NCBI GenBank assembly: GCA_022750335.1
Contig: JAKIVX010000001.1
Location: 67,350 to 131,349, forward strand
Direction of reading: 5' to 3'
DNA from: Thermoplasmata archaeon
Lineage (GTDB): Archaea > Thermoplasmatota > Thermoplasmata > Lutacidiplasmatales > UBA184
DNA length: 64,000 nucleotides
The translations under genes were made by a program, and so were the position numbers. The notes below the pieces were generated by a model. That model did no database searches. It was not told where the DNA came from and was given only the letters and a program-made list of their open reading frames with translations. Positions 1 through 8,314 of this stretch are shown here, piece by piece. Each line of letters begins with the position of its first letter. The first letter of the stretch is position 1.

Positions 1-759
1 GGCTCCGGCCCAGTCATTAAGGTCGACCAGGGCCGCGACCAAGTGCGCACGCACTTCGAGCCGAGCCTGATCTTCCGCGAGGAGCGCCCGATACATCTCG
101 ATCTCGTCGCGGGGACGCGCTCGGGCCCCGTACGCGGCCGCCAGACCCAATCGGGCCTCGACGTTGTCGGGGCGGTTCGCGGCCAATTCCCGGAACACGC
201 GCTCGGCGTCGTCCACGAGTCCGAGACCGAGCAAGGATCGCCCGATCCCAATCTTCGCGGGCGCGTACTCCGGCTTGAGGGTGGCAGCCTGTCGGTAGAA
301 TCTGAGGGCGAGTGCGGGCACGCCCCAGTCCAGCCAGGTCCGGGCTCGGCTCATCACCGCGTCCAACTGGTGCGCGCTGGGCAAGAGGCGGCGGGGGCGC
401 GCGGCGAGCGCCCTCGGTTCCTGTCCGAGGTAGGCCTCGAGTCCCAATTGGCGGGCGAGCTCGAGGAACCGCGTCCCCTCGACCACCGTCGCACCCCGCC
501 GAAGGACCTCTTCGGTAATCGCGAGTGGGAGTCGCCCGGGGGTCAGCACCACGAGGTGGACGGGAAGTTCGTCCCCCTCCCCGAACAGTCGGCGAATCGT
601 CTCGAGCGATACCTGGTCGGGATCCTCGAGGAAGGCGTAGAGGAAGCCATCCCCCGTCCGGACGGTCAGGCCCTCGGGCGTGGGTCGGGCCGCGTCGAGT
701 CGTTGGCCCATCGCCTCCACCAGGCCACTCGCGAGTTCGACGAAGGGTCCGGTCGCCAT
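1..759 (-). CDS. TPR-repeat protein (3' end outside window)
   Basis: The frame is open from an ATG at 759 to the first base of the window, giving 253 codons without a stop, so the C-terminus is missing. The first 130 residues or so match nothing I recognise. From about residue 135 helical repeats of TPR type follow, including the stretches LALRFYRQAATLKPEYAPAK and DDAERVFRELAANRPDNVEA, with the usual Ala/Gly/Pro spacing. TPRs bind proteins, so a scaffold role is likely, but the partner is unknown. The gene is divergent from the prenyl synthase, with only 29 bases between the two starts. The overlapping plus-strand frames at 43-786 and the 5' part of 525-788 have shadow-type Arg/Gly/Pro composition and were not chosen. 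Confidence 0.75.
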   Translation of the reverse strand, partial: MATGPFVELASGLVEAMGQRLDAARPTPEGLTVRTGDGFLYAFLEDPDQVSLETIRRLFGEGDELPVHLVVLTPGRLPLAITEEVLRRGATVVEGTRFLELARQLGLEAYLGQEPRALAARPRRLLPSAHQLDAVMSRARTWLDWGVPALALRFYRQAATLKPEYAPAKIGIGRSLLGLGLVDDAERVFRELAANRPDNVEARLGLAAAYGARARPRDEIEMYRALLAEDQARLEVRAHLVAALVDLNDWAGA

Positions 760-782
760 CGAGAATGCGAACGCCGGGTGTG

Positions 783-790
783 TTAAATAT
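783..790 (-). promoter_or_regulatory. TATA-like box for the TPR gene
   Basis: On the minus strand the sequence ATATTTAAC lies about 24-31 bases before the ATG at 759, the distance expected for a leaderless archaeal transcript. The box touches the ATG of the divergent prenyl synthase at 789. Confidence 0.5.
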
Positions 791-1877
791 GATGGCCGTC
801 AAGCGGCAACTTGCCGTGGACCTCGCCGCGCTGTATCGGTACCTCCCCGCGCTGGAGCGCGAGCTGCAAAAGGACTACGCCGCCGCCCGCCGTCAGGCTC
901 CTCCCGTCCTACGACCGTACGTCGATGTCAATCGAGACTTCACGCTGCGCGGCGGGAAGCGCTTTCGTGCGATCCTCGTGCTCGCGGGGTACCATCTGGC
1001 CACCGGCCGCGCCCCGCGATCGGCGATCTCGGCCGCAGCCGCGCTCGAACACTTCCAGAGTTGGATGCTCATCCACGATGACATCATCGACCACTCCGAG
1101 GAGCGCCGAGGAGGCCCCGCGGTCCATCGCCAACTCGCCACCGAGCACCGCTCCTCGGGACGCGACGGCTCGAGCGAGGACTATGGGATCGGGATCGGGA
1201 TCACACTCGGGGACCTCGAAGAACCGTTCACGGTCGAAGCGATCCTCGGGACGCAGGCTCCTCCCTCGGCTCGCCTCGCCGCGCTCGCGGAGTATGTACG
1301 GATGACGCGGCTGACCGCCTACGGCCAGCTGCTCGACATCCGGAACGGAACCCTCCCTCCCGGGGACGTCAGCGAGCGGGACGTTCTGGACGTCCATCGG
1401 CTCAAGTCGGCGATCTACACCGTCGTCTCTCCGCTGCGGGTGGGCGCCCTTCTCGGTGGAACCAAATCGGATTCCCTCACCGACCTCGAAGCGGCCGGGA
1501 CCGATCTCGGGATCGCGTTCCAACTCCGTGACGACGTGCTCGGCGCCGGGTTTGACGCCGACGAGTCGGGGAAGAGCGCGAACGACCTAGTCGAGGGCAA
1601 GCGCACGTTGCTGGTAGTACGCGCCTGGCAGAAAGGCTCCGCCGAGGACCGCGCCCGGCTCGAGCGGGTCCTGGGACACCCGCAGGCGGCCCCCGAAGAT
1701 GTCGCGCGCGCTCGGGAAGCGATCCGGTCGACGGGGAGCCTCGAGTACTCGGAGCATCGGATCGCCCAATTGACCCAACGTGCGCTCGAGAAACTGGATA
1801 AAAGTCGTCAGATCCCCGCGCGCGGGAAGCCGCTCCTGCACGAGATCGCGGACAAGTTGGTCCGCCGACGATCGTAG
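789..1877 (+). CDS. idsA: trans-isoprenyl diphosphate synthase (geranylgeranyl/farnesyl diphosphate synthase family)
   Basis: This enzyme condenses isopentenyl diphosphate with allylic diphosphates to build the C15-C25 chains of archaeal ether lipids. The 362-residue product has the GGKRFR substrate motif near residue 55, the first aspartate-rich motif DDIID at 97-101, and the second motif as QLRDDVLG followed by GKRT. ATG codons at 789 and 792 are both possible starts. The longer frame back to 525 is antisense to the TPR gene and has no family similarity. The mevalonate kinase at 33.2 kb belongs to the same lipid pathway. Chain length cannot be read from the sequence by eye. Confidence 0.93.
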   Translation: MMAVKRQLAVDLAALYRYLPALERELQKDYAAARRQAPPVLRPYVDVNRDFTLRGGKRFRAILVLAGYHLATGRAPRSAISAAAALEHFQSWMLIHDDIIDHSEERRGGPAVHRQLATEHRSSGRDGSSEDYGIGIGITLGDLEEPFTVEAILGTQAPPSARLAALAEYVRMTRLTAYGQLLDIRNGTLPPGDVSERDVLDVHRLKSAIYTVVSPLRVGALLGGTKSDSLTDLEAAGTDLGIAFQLRDDVLGAGFDADESGKSANDLVEGKRTLLVVRAWQKGSAEDRARLERVLGHPQAAPEDVARAREAIRSTGSLEYSEHRIAQLTQRALEKLDKSRQIPARGKPLLHEIADKLVRRRS

Positions 1878-1889
1878 CGCGGACGCGAA

Positions 1890-2276
1890 TTATTCCGACG
1901 ATGCCCCGCCGGGGGCTGGGCCAGCGGCCAGACCCTGCGCCTGTAGGGCTTGAGTCAGTTCCTGCTGCATCGAGGTGTAGCGCTCTTTGAGGTGGTTTTC
2001 CTGGCGCTCGATCGCCTTCAACCGGACCTCGAGCGTCTCCTTGTCATCGGCCAGCAGGTCCTCGACCTCTTTCTTGGCCTTGGCGCGAACGAGCAGGCCG
2101 CCGATGGGTCGGTAGACGATGGAGTCGTCCGAGAGGGTCTTCAGCTCCTCGAGCGTGTGACCCAGTTCGCGGACCCGCAGGTCGATCTGGAGGCGTTGCT
2201 GCTGCACCGCTCCGAGCTCCTGCTGGAGTCGCTGGAACTGCTTGATATCGTTCTGGAGCTTCGCCGGGATTGCCAC
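1890..2276 (-). CDS. pfdB: Prefoldin subunit beta
   Basis: This 128-residue protein has the prefoldin beta pattern: an N-terminal coiled coil (KLQNDIKQFQRLQQELGAVQ), a central beta-hairpin region containing VYRPIGGLLV, and a C-terminal coiled coil ending in a Gly/Ala/Pro-rich tail. Prefoldin is a hexameric chaperone (two alpha, four beta) that holds unfolded proteins for the thermosome. The alpha subunit is encoded separately at 13.0 kb. The gene is last in a minus-strand run after purB and pcc1, 48 bases after pcc1, and it converges on the prenyl synthase with a 12-base gap. Confidence 0.95.
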   Translation of the reverse strand: MAIPAKLQNDIKQFQRLQQELGAVQQQRLQIDLRVRELGHTLEELKTLSDDSIVYRPIGGLLVRAKAKKEVEDLLADDKETLEVRLKAIERQENHLKERYTSMQQELTQALQAQGLAAGPAPGGASSE

Positions 2277-2324
2277 GGGCCGTGGGACCGGGGGACGGAG
2301 ATAACGGCTTCGGAGCGGCTAGCG

Positions 2325-2618
2325 CTAGCGGTCGTTCTTGGCGGGCAAAGGTTCGGCGGCCCCCGCGCTACCCACGGTCGCGAGGGCGAGGTGGACCCAT
2401 CCCAAGTAGGTGTTCATCGCGGCCCGGACCGACCCGGTGTCGCGCGCGGTGATCTCTACTTCGACCGTCGATCCCGTCGCCCGGCGAATCGCGGCCCGCG
2501 CCCGAGGAACCTCGCGCGATGCCTCGGGGCCCAGCGCTCGTTCCAGCCAGGTGGCGAGCGACTCCTGGGGAAGGCGCACGGAGACCACCGCGGTCCAACC
2601 GGCGTCGTCCGCGGTCAT
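2325..2618 (-). CDS. pcc1: KEOPS complex subunit Pcc1
   Basis: The 97-residue product matches the small archaeal Pcc1 family: a beta strand, a helix containing LERALGPE, then VEVEITARDTGSVRAAMNTY, where the A-D-x-x-x-x-R-A-x-x-N-x-Y pattern is diagnostic. Pcc1 is the dimerisation subunit of KEOPS, which together with Kae1, Bud32 and Cgi121 makes the t6A modification of tRNAs. The start ATG overlaps the purB stop by 4 bases (ATGA), so translation is probably coupled to purB. Confidence 0.85.
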   Translation of the reverse strand: MTADDAGWTAVVSVRLPQESLATWLERALGPEASREVPRARAAIRRATGSTVEVEITARDTGSVRAAMNTYLGWVHLALATVGSAGAAEPLPAKNDR

Positions 2619-3982
2619 GCGGAGAGCTCGCGCTCAAGGTGGGCGAGGATGCGGTCCGTCTTCTCCGTCGCCGCCCGGACGTACGCGGCCGGGTCGAGGA
2701 GGCGGTCGATATCCGAGGGTTCGAGCCACTTTCGAACGCCCGGGTCCGTCTTGGCCCGCTCTGCGAGCGAAGGGCCCGCCGCGGGATTCTGGGTGAGTCG
2801 GCGGAGCAGTTCGTGGGCTTCGGCCCGGGGAAGACCGCGACCGGTCAGCGCGAGCATGAGGCTCTCCGTCATGGAACCCCCGGCGGAACGGTCGACTTCG
2901 GAGATCATCCGGGCCTCATCGACGCGCAGGCCCGTGAAAACCACGGTAAGTTTCGTCAGGATCTCGTCGGTGAGAAGGATCGAGTGAGGCAGAACTATCC
3001 GCTCATTGGCCGAATTGGCGAGGTCCCGTTCGTGCCACTGGACCATATTCTCGAGGGGAGGTAGGGCTAGCGCCCGCACCAATCGTGCGAGGCTGGTCAC
3101 GTTCTCCGAGATCATCGGGTTCCGTTTCTGGGCCATGGTCGAGCTGCCCACCTGGTGTTCCTCATCGAAGGGCTCCGAGACCTCGGCGATCTCGGTCCGC
3201 TGAAGGTTCCGAACCTCCGTCGCGAGTCGCTCGGCGGTTCCGGCGACGAGGGCGAGCCAGTTGGTGAACTCTGCGATCCGGTCCCGACCGGTGATCTGGG
3301 TGGGGGCCTCGTCCGCGGAGAGGCCCAACCGGTGCATGACGCCCTGCTCGACCGCGACCGCCTGCGACCCGAATCCGGCCCCGGTACCGACCGCGCCGGC
3401 CATCTTGCCCACCAAGAGCCGGGGAAGAAGTTCGTCCAGGCGACGGCGGTGCCGCATGACCTCGGCCGCCGCAACGGCCATCTTGTAGCCGAAGGAGATC
3501 GGCACGCCGTGCTGCCCGTGCGTTCGTCCCACCTCGGCCGTGGCCCGGTGCGAGCGGGCGAGGCCCGCTAAGGCTCGGGCGAGGCGGGTAAGGTCTGTAC
3601 GGAGGGTCGCGCACGCCTCCTTTAGTTCCAACGCGAGGGCGGAGTCGGTGATGTCGGCGCTCGTCGCGCCATAATGCACCCACCGGCCCGTCGGGCCCGC
3701 GGACTCGGCCAGGGCACGGGCGATCGCCATGACGTCGTGTTTCAACTCCCGCTCCAGGTCGTCCACGCGACCGATCGTAACCGTCTCCGTGTTGGCAACC
3801 GCCGCGATCGCGGCACCCGCCTCGGGCGAGATCAGGCCGAGTTCGGATTCGGTGAGTGCCAAGGCCGCCTCGACGCGGAGCGCCCGCCCCAATCGCGCAT
3901 CGCGAGAGAACAGAGCGCGAACTTGCGCACGTCCGTAGCGGAACTCGAGGGGGCAGAACAGTGCGGCGTCGTCGTCCGCCAC
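2615..3982 (-). CDS. purB: Adenylosuccinate lyase
   Basis: PurB removes fumarate from SAICAR and from adenylosuccinate in purine synthesis. The 455-residue product carries the superfamily signature GSSTMAQKRNP, the THGQHGVPISFG region and the HYGATSADITDS motif, all in the expected order. I place the start at the GTG at 3982-3980 because a TATATA box lies about 21-28 bases upstream and because the frame further upstream (to 4372) is antisense to the epimerase gene. It heads an operon with pcc1 and pfdB. PurF is encoded at 27.2 kb. Confidence 0.93.
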   Translation of the reverse strand: MADDDAALFCPLEFRYGRAQVRALFSRDARLGRALRVEAALALTESELGLISPEAGAAIAAVANTETVTIGRVDDLERELKHDVMAIARALAESAGPTGRWVHYGATSADITDSALALELKEACATLRTDLTRLARALAGLARSHRATAEVGRTHGQHGVPISFGYKMAVAAAEVMRHRRRLDELLPRLLVGKMAGAVGTGAGFGSQAVAVEQGVMHRLGLSADEAPTQITGRDRIAEFTNWLALVAGTAERLATEVRNLQRTEIAEVSEPFDEEHQVGSSTMAQKRNPMISENVTSLARLVRALALPPLENMVQWHERDLANSANERIVLPHSILLTDEILTKLTVVFTGLRVDEARMISEVDRSAGGSMTESLMLALTGRGLPRAEAHELLRRLTQNPAAGPSLAERAKTDPGVRKWLEPSDIDRLLDPAAYVRAATEKTDRILAHLERELSA

Positions 3983-4002
3983 GCCCCCGGACCCGGGGCC
4001 GC

Positions 4003-4010
4003 GTATATAT
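4003..4010 (-). promoter_or_regulatory. TATA box of the purB operon
   Basis: The sequence ATATATAC on the minus strand lies 21-28 bases before the GTG at 3982. This supports that start and a leaderless transcript. Confidence 0.6.
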
Positions 4011-4130
4011 CGCTCCCGCCCGCGGGCCCCGTGGGGGTGGCCCACCGCGGTCGTTTCGGAAAGCCTATGGCGGGGAGGTCGCTTCCCTGCTTGGCGGGCC
4101 TGAGCGCGCGGCCGCCGGTGGGTCTTCACG

Positions 4131-5069
4131 GTGCAGCGAGTCCATGTGGTGGATTCCCACACGGCCGGCGAACCGACCCGGGTCGTGCTTTCCGGGGGCC
4201 CGGACTTGGGCACCGGCTCGATCGAGCACCGGTTGCTGCGCTTCCGCGAGTTGCATGACGAGTTCCGGCGGTCGGTCGTCCAGGAGCCTCGAGGTTCGGG
4301 GGCCGTCGTCGGCGCGCTCGTGGTACCCCCCGACCGGCCAAAATCGACCGCCGGCGTGATTTTCTTCAACAATGCCGGCTACCTCGGGATGTGCGGACAC
4401 GGAACGATCGGGCTGGTTGCCACCTTGGCCCACACGGGCCAGATCCGGCCCGGGCGGCACACGATCGAGACCCCCGTGGGAACGGTCGAAGCGGAGCTCC
4501 ACGCGGTGGGCGATGTGAGCGTCCGGAACGTGGCGTGCCGCCGGACTCGGACCGGCGTAGAGGTCGAGGTTCCTGGGTACGGTCCCGTGGTCGGCGACAT
4601 CGCCTGGGGCGGAAACTGGTTCTTCCTGAGCGAAGGGGCTCCCTGCGACCTGACCCTGGCCAACGTCGAGCCGTTGACGGCCTACACCAAGGCTATCCGG
4701 GCCGCATTGGATTGGGGTCGAATCACCGGGAGCGACGGCGCCACGGTCGATCATATCGAGATTTCCGGCCCCCCCGCTCGAGCCGAGAACCAGAGCCGGA
4801 ACTTCGTGCTGTGCCCCGGAGGGGAGTACGACCGTTCGCCCTGCGGCACCGGGACGAGCGCTAAGGTCGCGTGTCTCATGGCGGACGGACGGCTCCGGGA
4901 TGGTCAGGTTTGGCGACAAGAGGGTATCCTAGGGACAGTGTTCGAGGTCCGAGCGGACCGAGTCGGCGACGAACTCCGACCGAGAATTCGGGGGTCCGCG
5001 TACATCACGGGTGAAGGCGACTTGCTTTTCGATTCCCGCGACCCGTTCGTGGAGGGGGTCGCCCCGTGA
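4131..5069 (+). CDS. Proline racemase family protein, probably 4-hydroxyproline 2-epimerase
   Basis: The family interconverts L- and D-forms at C-alpha using two cysteines. Both are present here: C88 in MCGHGT and C238 in DRSPCGTGTSAK. The Met-Cys-Gly-His form of the first motif, together with a DapA-family gene next door, favours trans-4-hydroxy-L-proline 2-epimerase over proline racemase or hydroxyproline dehydratase (which replaces the first Cys). The start is a GTG at 4131, 312 residues in all. A TATATA at 4004 could also serve this strand but lies more than 120 bases away. Substrate is inferred from motif and neighbour. Confidence 0.85.
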   Translation: MQRVHVVDSHTAGEPTRVVLSGGPDLGTGSIEHRLLRFRELHDEFRRSVVQEPRGSGAVVGALVVPPDRPKSTAGVIFFNNAGYLGMCGHGTIGLVATLAHTGQIRPGRHTIETPVGTVEAELHAVGDVSVRNVACRRTRTGVEVEVPGYGPVVGDIAWGGNWFFLSEGAPCDLTLANVEPLTAYTKAIRAALDWGRITGSDGATVDHIEISGPPARAENQSRNFVLCPGGEYDRSPCGTGTSAKVACLMADGRLRDGQVWRQEGILGTVFEVRADRVGDELRPRIRGSAYITGEGDLLFDSRDPFVEGVAP

Positions 5070-5152
5070 GGTTTCCGAGTGACTCCGATGCGACCGCGGC
5101 ATTCTCAACGAACGGAGGGGAAAGAGAGGTCCACCGGGAGATGGGGGAACAC

Positions 5153-5158
5153 AGGAGG
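5153..5158 (+). promoter_or_regulatory. Shine-Dalgarno site for the DapA-family gene
   Basis: AGGAGG lies 8 bases before the ATG at 5167 and fixes that start. It also suggests the gene is read from a shared transcript with the epimerase, since lead genes here look leaderless. Confidence 0.6.
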
Positions 5159-5166
5159 GTCTCCCC

Positions 5167-6093
5167 ATGACCGATTGGGACCCGCGTGCGCTGTGGCGTG
5201 GAGTCCTCGTGGCCCAGACCACGCCGTTCGACCTCGACCTCAACATCGACCGACCGTCGGTGGTCACCCATGCCCGGTGGCTTCTCGACCAAGGGGTGCA
5301 CGGGTTGGTTTCGGGAGGTTCACTCGGGGAAGGGGCGACACTGTCGGCGGAGGAGCGCGTCGCGCTCGTCGGAGACCTCGTTACCGCGCTTGAGGGTCGC
5401 GGGCCCGTGATCGCGGCGATTGCGGCCACCCGGACGTCCGAGGCCGTGGACCTCGCCCGGCGCGCCTCCCAGGCCGGGGCGAGCGGGCTCCTGGTCCTGC
5501 CGCCCTACCTCTACCGGAGCGACCCTCACGAGACACTTTCTCACTTCGGCGCCGTGCTGGGCGCGACCTCGCTCCCCTGCATGCTGTACAACAACCCGAC
5601 CGCGTACGGGACCGACGTCCGGCCCGGTCAGATCCTGGCCCTGGCCGAGGAGCACTCGGTGCTCACGGCGGTCAAGGAATCGAGCGGAGACGTCCGGAGA
5701 ATCACGGGGATCCGCGAGTTGCTTGGGGACCGGATCGAGATCGCCGTGGGCCTCGACGACGCGATCGTGGAGGGGGTTCGGGCTGGGGCCGTTGGATGGG
5801 TTGCGGGCCTGGCCAACGCTTTCCCGACGGCCTCGTTGGAACTCTTCCGCCGAGCGCAGCAGGGACCCGCGGAGTCGGCGAACGCGCTGTACTCGTGGTT
5901 CCTGCCCCTCTTGCGGATGGATACGGGTGTGAAGTTCGTGCAGGAGATCAAGTTCGTCCAATCCGAGGTCGGTCGTGGTTCGACGCGGGTGCGACCGCCG
6001 CGCCTCGCGCTCGAAGGCGAAGAACTCGCGATGGCCCGCCAGACTCTCAGGGACGCGTTGTCCCGACCTCCGCCCGGCGTGCGTCTCACGTAG
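5167..6093 (+). CDS. DapA/dihydrodipicolinate synthase family lyase, possibly pyrroline-4-hydroxy-2-carboxylate deaminase
   Basis: The 308-residue TIM-barrel protein has the DapA family landmarks: GGSLGEGATLS, the LPPYLY segment, YNNPTAYGTD with the catalytic Tyr at 141, and the Schiff-base lysine K170 in VKESSGD. Members include dihydrodipicolinate synthase, N-acetylneuraminate lyase, sugar-acid aldolases and the hydroxyproline-pathway deaminase. Its position 97 bases after the hydroxyproline epimerase points to the last of these. No D-hydroxyproline oxidase or ketoglutarate-semialdehyde dehydrogenase is present in the window, so the pathway is only partly visible. It overlaps the convergent neighbour by 8 bases. 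Confidence 0.85.
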   Translation: MTDWDPRALWRGVLVAQTTPFDLDLNIDRPSVVTHARWLLDQGVHGLVSGGSLGEGATLSAEERVALVGDLVTALEGRGPVIAAIAATRTSEAVDLARRASQAGASGLLVLPPYLYRSDPHETLSHFGAVLGATSLPCMLYNNPTAYGTDVRPGQILALAEEHSVLTAVKESSGDVRRITGIRELLGDRIEIAVGLDDAIVEGVRAGAVGWVAGLANAFPTASLELFRRAQQGPAESANALYSWFLPLLRMDTGVKFVQEIKFVQSEVGRGSTRVRPPRLALEGEELAMARQTLRDALSRPPPGVRLT

Positions 6094-6865
6094 TACGGTC
6101 CGGCCGCGCCGATTCGCGCCGGAGGAGTCGATCGATGCCGGTGCCGTATTGTAGTGCCCTTTTGGGCCGAAGCGCGATGGAATCGGGGAGTCCCCGCCGC
6201 CGAGCGTAGTTCCGGAGGGCCTGCTTCGGGGAGGGTCCGGCCAGTCGTTCAGAAAGCGGGATCGCCTGGGCCGCCTGAACAAACTCCGATGCGAGGTACG
6301 GAGCCTCGACCTGTCGGCCCGCCGCGGTGGCGATGCGGCGCGCCCGGGGCCACGCCTCCGTCAGGAGGTACTCGAGGTCCGAGTCCGCCCGCTGCTGGGC
6401 CACCGGCGGTTCGAGCCCGCGAAAGTGGGCGTAGCCGAAGAACAGCTCGTCCGCGCCTTGGCCGCAGAGAACGACCCCTGGCGGCGCGCATTCGATCGCG
6501 AGCGAGAAGGCCACATCCACCGCTCGCGCGGTTGGGCCTAGGTCGCGGGTTTCGCTTTCGATCCGCTGGGCCGCGGAGAGGACCTCGGAGGCTGTGACGA
6601 TATGGGGGGACCAAGCAAGGCCAAGCGCGCGAGCCGCGCTTTCGGCCGCCGCAAGATCCGGACTCCCCTCAAGCCCGATGGTCGAAAGCAGGAGGGTCGG
6701 ATCCTCGCGGAGTTCCCACGCAAGCAAGCCCGAGTCGAGCCCGCCGGAAAAGAGCACGCTCGGGGGACTCCCCGCGGGAAGTCTCTCGAGGGCGCTCCCG
6801 ATCGCGCGGGTCAGTTCGGATTCCCACGGTCGGGCTTCCGACGGGGTTTCGGGATCGTCGGCCAC
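6086..6865 (-). CDS. Free-standing asparagine-synthase-type ATP pyrophosphatase domain
   Basis: The 259-residue product has the PP-loop SGGLDSG at 40-46, the CGQGADELFFGY motif and a C-terminal KQALRNYARRRGLP segment, all typical of the synthetase domain of asparagine synthase B. The N-terminal glutaminase (Ntn) domain with Cys2 is missing: only about 35 residues precede the PP-loop. It therefore either uses ammonia or another glutaminase, or adenylates a different carboxylate. The start is a GTG at 6865, divergent from the HAD phosphatase with a shared CTTAAG box between them. Confidence 0.8.
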   Translation of the reverse strand: MADDPETPSEARPWESELTRAIGSALERLPAGSPPSVLFSGGLDSGLLAWELREDPTLLLSTIGLEGSPDLAAAESAARALGLAWSPHIVTASEVLSAAQRIESETRDLGPTARAVDVAFSLAIECAPPGVVLCGQGADELFFGYAHFRGLEPPVAQQRADSDLEYLLTEAWPRARRIATAAGRQVEAPYLASEFVQAAQAIPLSERLAGPSPKQALRNYARRRGLPDSIALRPKRALQYGTGIDRLLRRESARPDRTT

Positions 6866-6890
6866 CGGCGGAACAGGGCTCGCCTGAACC

Positions 6891-6896
6891 CTTAAG
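6891..6896. promoter_or_regulatory. Palindromic CTTAAG, likely shared core promoter
   Basis: The only AT-rich element between the divergent starts at 6865 and 6919 is CTTAAG. It lies 26 bases from one start and 23 from the other, which suits a TATA-like box serving leaderless transcripts in both directions. Confidence 0.45.
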
Positions 6897-6918
6897 CCCG
6901 CCGGCGCTGCGCGGGTCT

Positions 6919-7500
6919 GTGCCCGACCCCACCTCCGCGCGCGCCTCCCCCCTCCGTCGGGCCTTGTTCGTGGACCGGGACGGTACGCTGAACCCAGACT
7001 TGCACTACCTGAAAGAGGCGGACCGGGTCGAACTGTACGCGGGAGTCGGCGCGGGGTTGGCGCTGGCGCACGCCCACGATTACCTCGTCGTGTGCGTGAC
7101 GAACCAATCCGGCATCGAGCGGGGGCTGTACACCCGGGAGGAGGTCGAGCAGATCCACGTCCGCATCAACGAGCTCCTCCAACCCTACCGGACCCAGGTG
7201 GATGCGTTCTATTACTGCCCGCATGCCCCCGAGTCGAATTGCCGCTGCCGAAAGCCCGCCACCGGCTTGTTCGAGGACGCCCAGCGAGACCTCGGGATTG
7301 ATTTCGGTCCGAGTGCGATTCTGGGAGACCGTCCGCTCGATATCCAAGCGGGAGTCCGGCTCGGCCTGCTTACCGCGTTGGTCGTGCCTCCCGGACACGA
7401 AACCACCCTCACTTCGGAAGTCCGTTCGACGGGCGTCCGACCGGACCTGGTGGCCTCGACGTTCCTCGGCGCCGTTCTCCGCGTCCTCGCGCGGGGATGA
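6919..7500 (+). CDS. HAD-superfamily phosphatase of the GmhB / histidinol-phosphatase type
   Basis: The 193-residue product has HAD motif I FVDRDGTLN (nucleophile D19, acid/base D21), motif II in CVTNQSGI, the zinc loop CPHAPESNCRCRKP (C-x-H-x5-C-x-C) and motif III/IV GDRPLDIQAG. These define the D-glycero-D-manno-heptose-1,7-bisphosphate 7-phosphatase / HisB-N family. In archaea such proteins act in sugar-nucleotide or histidine synthesis. No heptose or his genes are nearby, so the substrate is open. The start is a GTG at 6919, placed by the CTTAAG box. Confidence 0.85.
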   Translation: MPDPTSARASPLRRALFVDRDGTLNPDLHYLKEADRVELYAGVGAGLALAHAHDYLVVCVTNQSGIERGLYTREEVEQIHVRINELLQPYRTQVDAFYYCPHAPESNCRCRKPATGLFEDAQRDLGIDFGPSAILGDRPLDIQAGVRLGLLTALVVPPGHETTLTSEVRSTGVRPDLVASTFLGAVLRVLARG

Positions 7501-7555
7501 ACGGCCGAGAAGCCGTTAAACCCCTCGCCCCCTCGACCCCCGGGAGCCGACCGAC

Positions 7556-8314
7556 ATGCTCCCCCTCCTCCCAGCGGTCGTCGCCATTCTGGTGACGGTT
7601 GCCCTTGCACTCGCTGCCACTCTCGCCCGGGCGCTCACCCCCGCGGCGGGGATCGTCGCCGCCGTGTTCGGTGCGGTGATCGTCGTCGCGGCGGGGTATG
7701 CGTTCCTCGCGCTGCTAATTCTGTTCGTGGTGGCCAGCGTGCTCGCGACACGCTACCGGTTCTCCGAGAAGAAAGCACGGCAGGTCCAGGAAGGAAAATC
7801 GGGAGAGCGGGGCGTTTCGAACGTCATCGCGCACATCCTGATCCCCACGGGTCTGGCCCTGGCCGTGGTCCATAACCCCCCGCTCGTTCCGGTGCCTGCG
7901 ATCGCGGTGCTGTACGCGTCCGCCCTCGCGTTCGGAGCCGCGGACACGTTCGGGAGCGAATTCGGAGTGCTGGCCGGGAAGGCACGGAGCATTCTGACCC
8001 TACGACCCGTCACTCCCGGAACGAACGGGGGGGTGTCAGCGACGGGCCAACTTTGGGCGGCGATCGGTGCCGGGACGACCGGGATCGTGGGGTGGGCCCT
8101 CTTCCTTCTGTTCGCTACCCCCGCACCTCCCGGTGCCATCCTCGTGGGAGTCGTCGGGGTTTCGGGATTTCTCGGCTGCCAAGTGGATTCCATCCTCGGG
8201 GAGACGCTCGAGAATCGACACTACCTAACAAAAGGCTCCACCAACTTCCTCGGGATGCTCTCCTCGGTGGGCATCGCCGCCGTCCTGCTTGTGGCGTTGG
8301 GGTGGGTCCGGTGA
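7556..8314 (+). CDS. DUF92/TMEM19 family membrane protein (polyprenol-phosphate kinase-like)
   Basis: The 252-residue protein has about seven hydrophobic segments and the DUF92 landmarks: RYRFSEKKARQ, GERGVSNVIAH, ADTFGSEFG, PGTNGGVSATG and the C-terminal QVDSILGETLENRHYLTKGS. The plant member VTE6 is a phytyl-phosphate kinase, so a role in isoprenoid phosphate recycling is plausible but inferred. A GTTAAA at about 7516 may be its promoter. The stop overlaps the queC start by 4 bases (GTGA), so the two genes are probably cotranscribed. Confidence 0.88.
   Translation: MLPLLPAVVAILVTVALALAATLARALTPAAGIVAAVFGAVIVVAAGYAFLALLILFVVASVLATRYRFSEKKARQVQEGKSGERGVSNVIAHILIPTGLALAVVHNPPLVPVPAIAVLYASALAFGAADTFGSEFGVLAGKARSILTLRPVTPGTNGGVSATGQLWAAIGAGTTGIVGWALFLLFATPAPPGAILVGVVGVSGFLGCQVDSILGETLENRHYLTKGSTNFLGMLSSVGIAAVLLVALGWVR

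Noticed and set aside
3983-4372. A 130-residue N-terminal extension of PurB
   Set aside because: It is antisense to the epimerase gene and unlike PurB; a TATA box and the GTG at 3982 mark the start.
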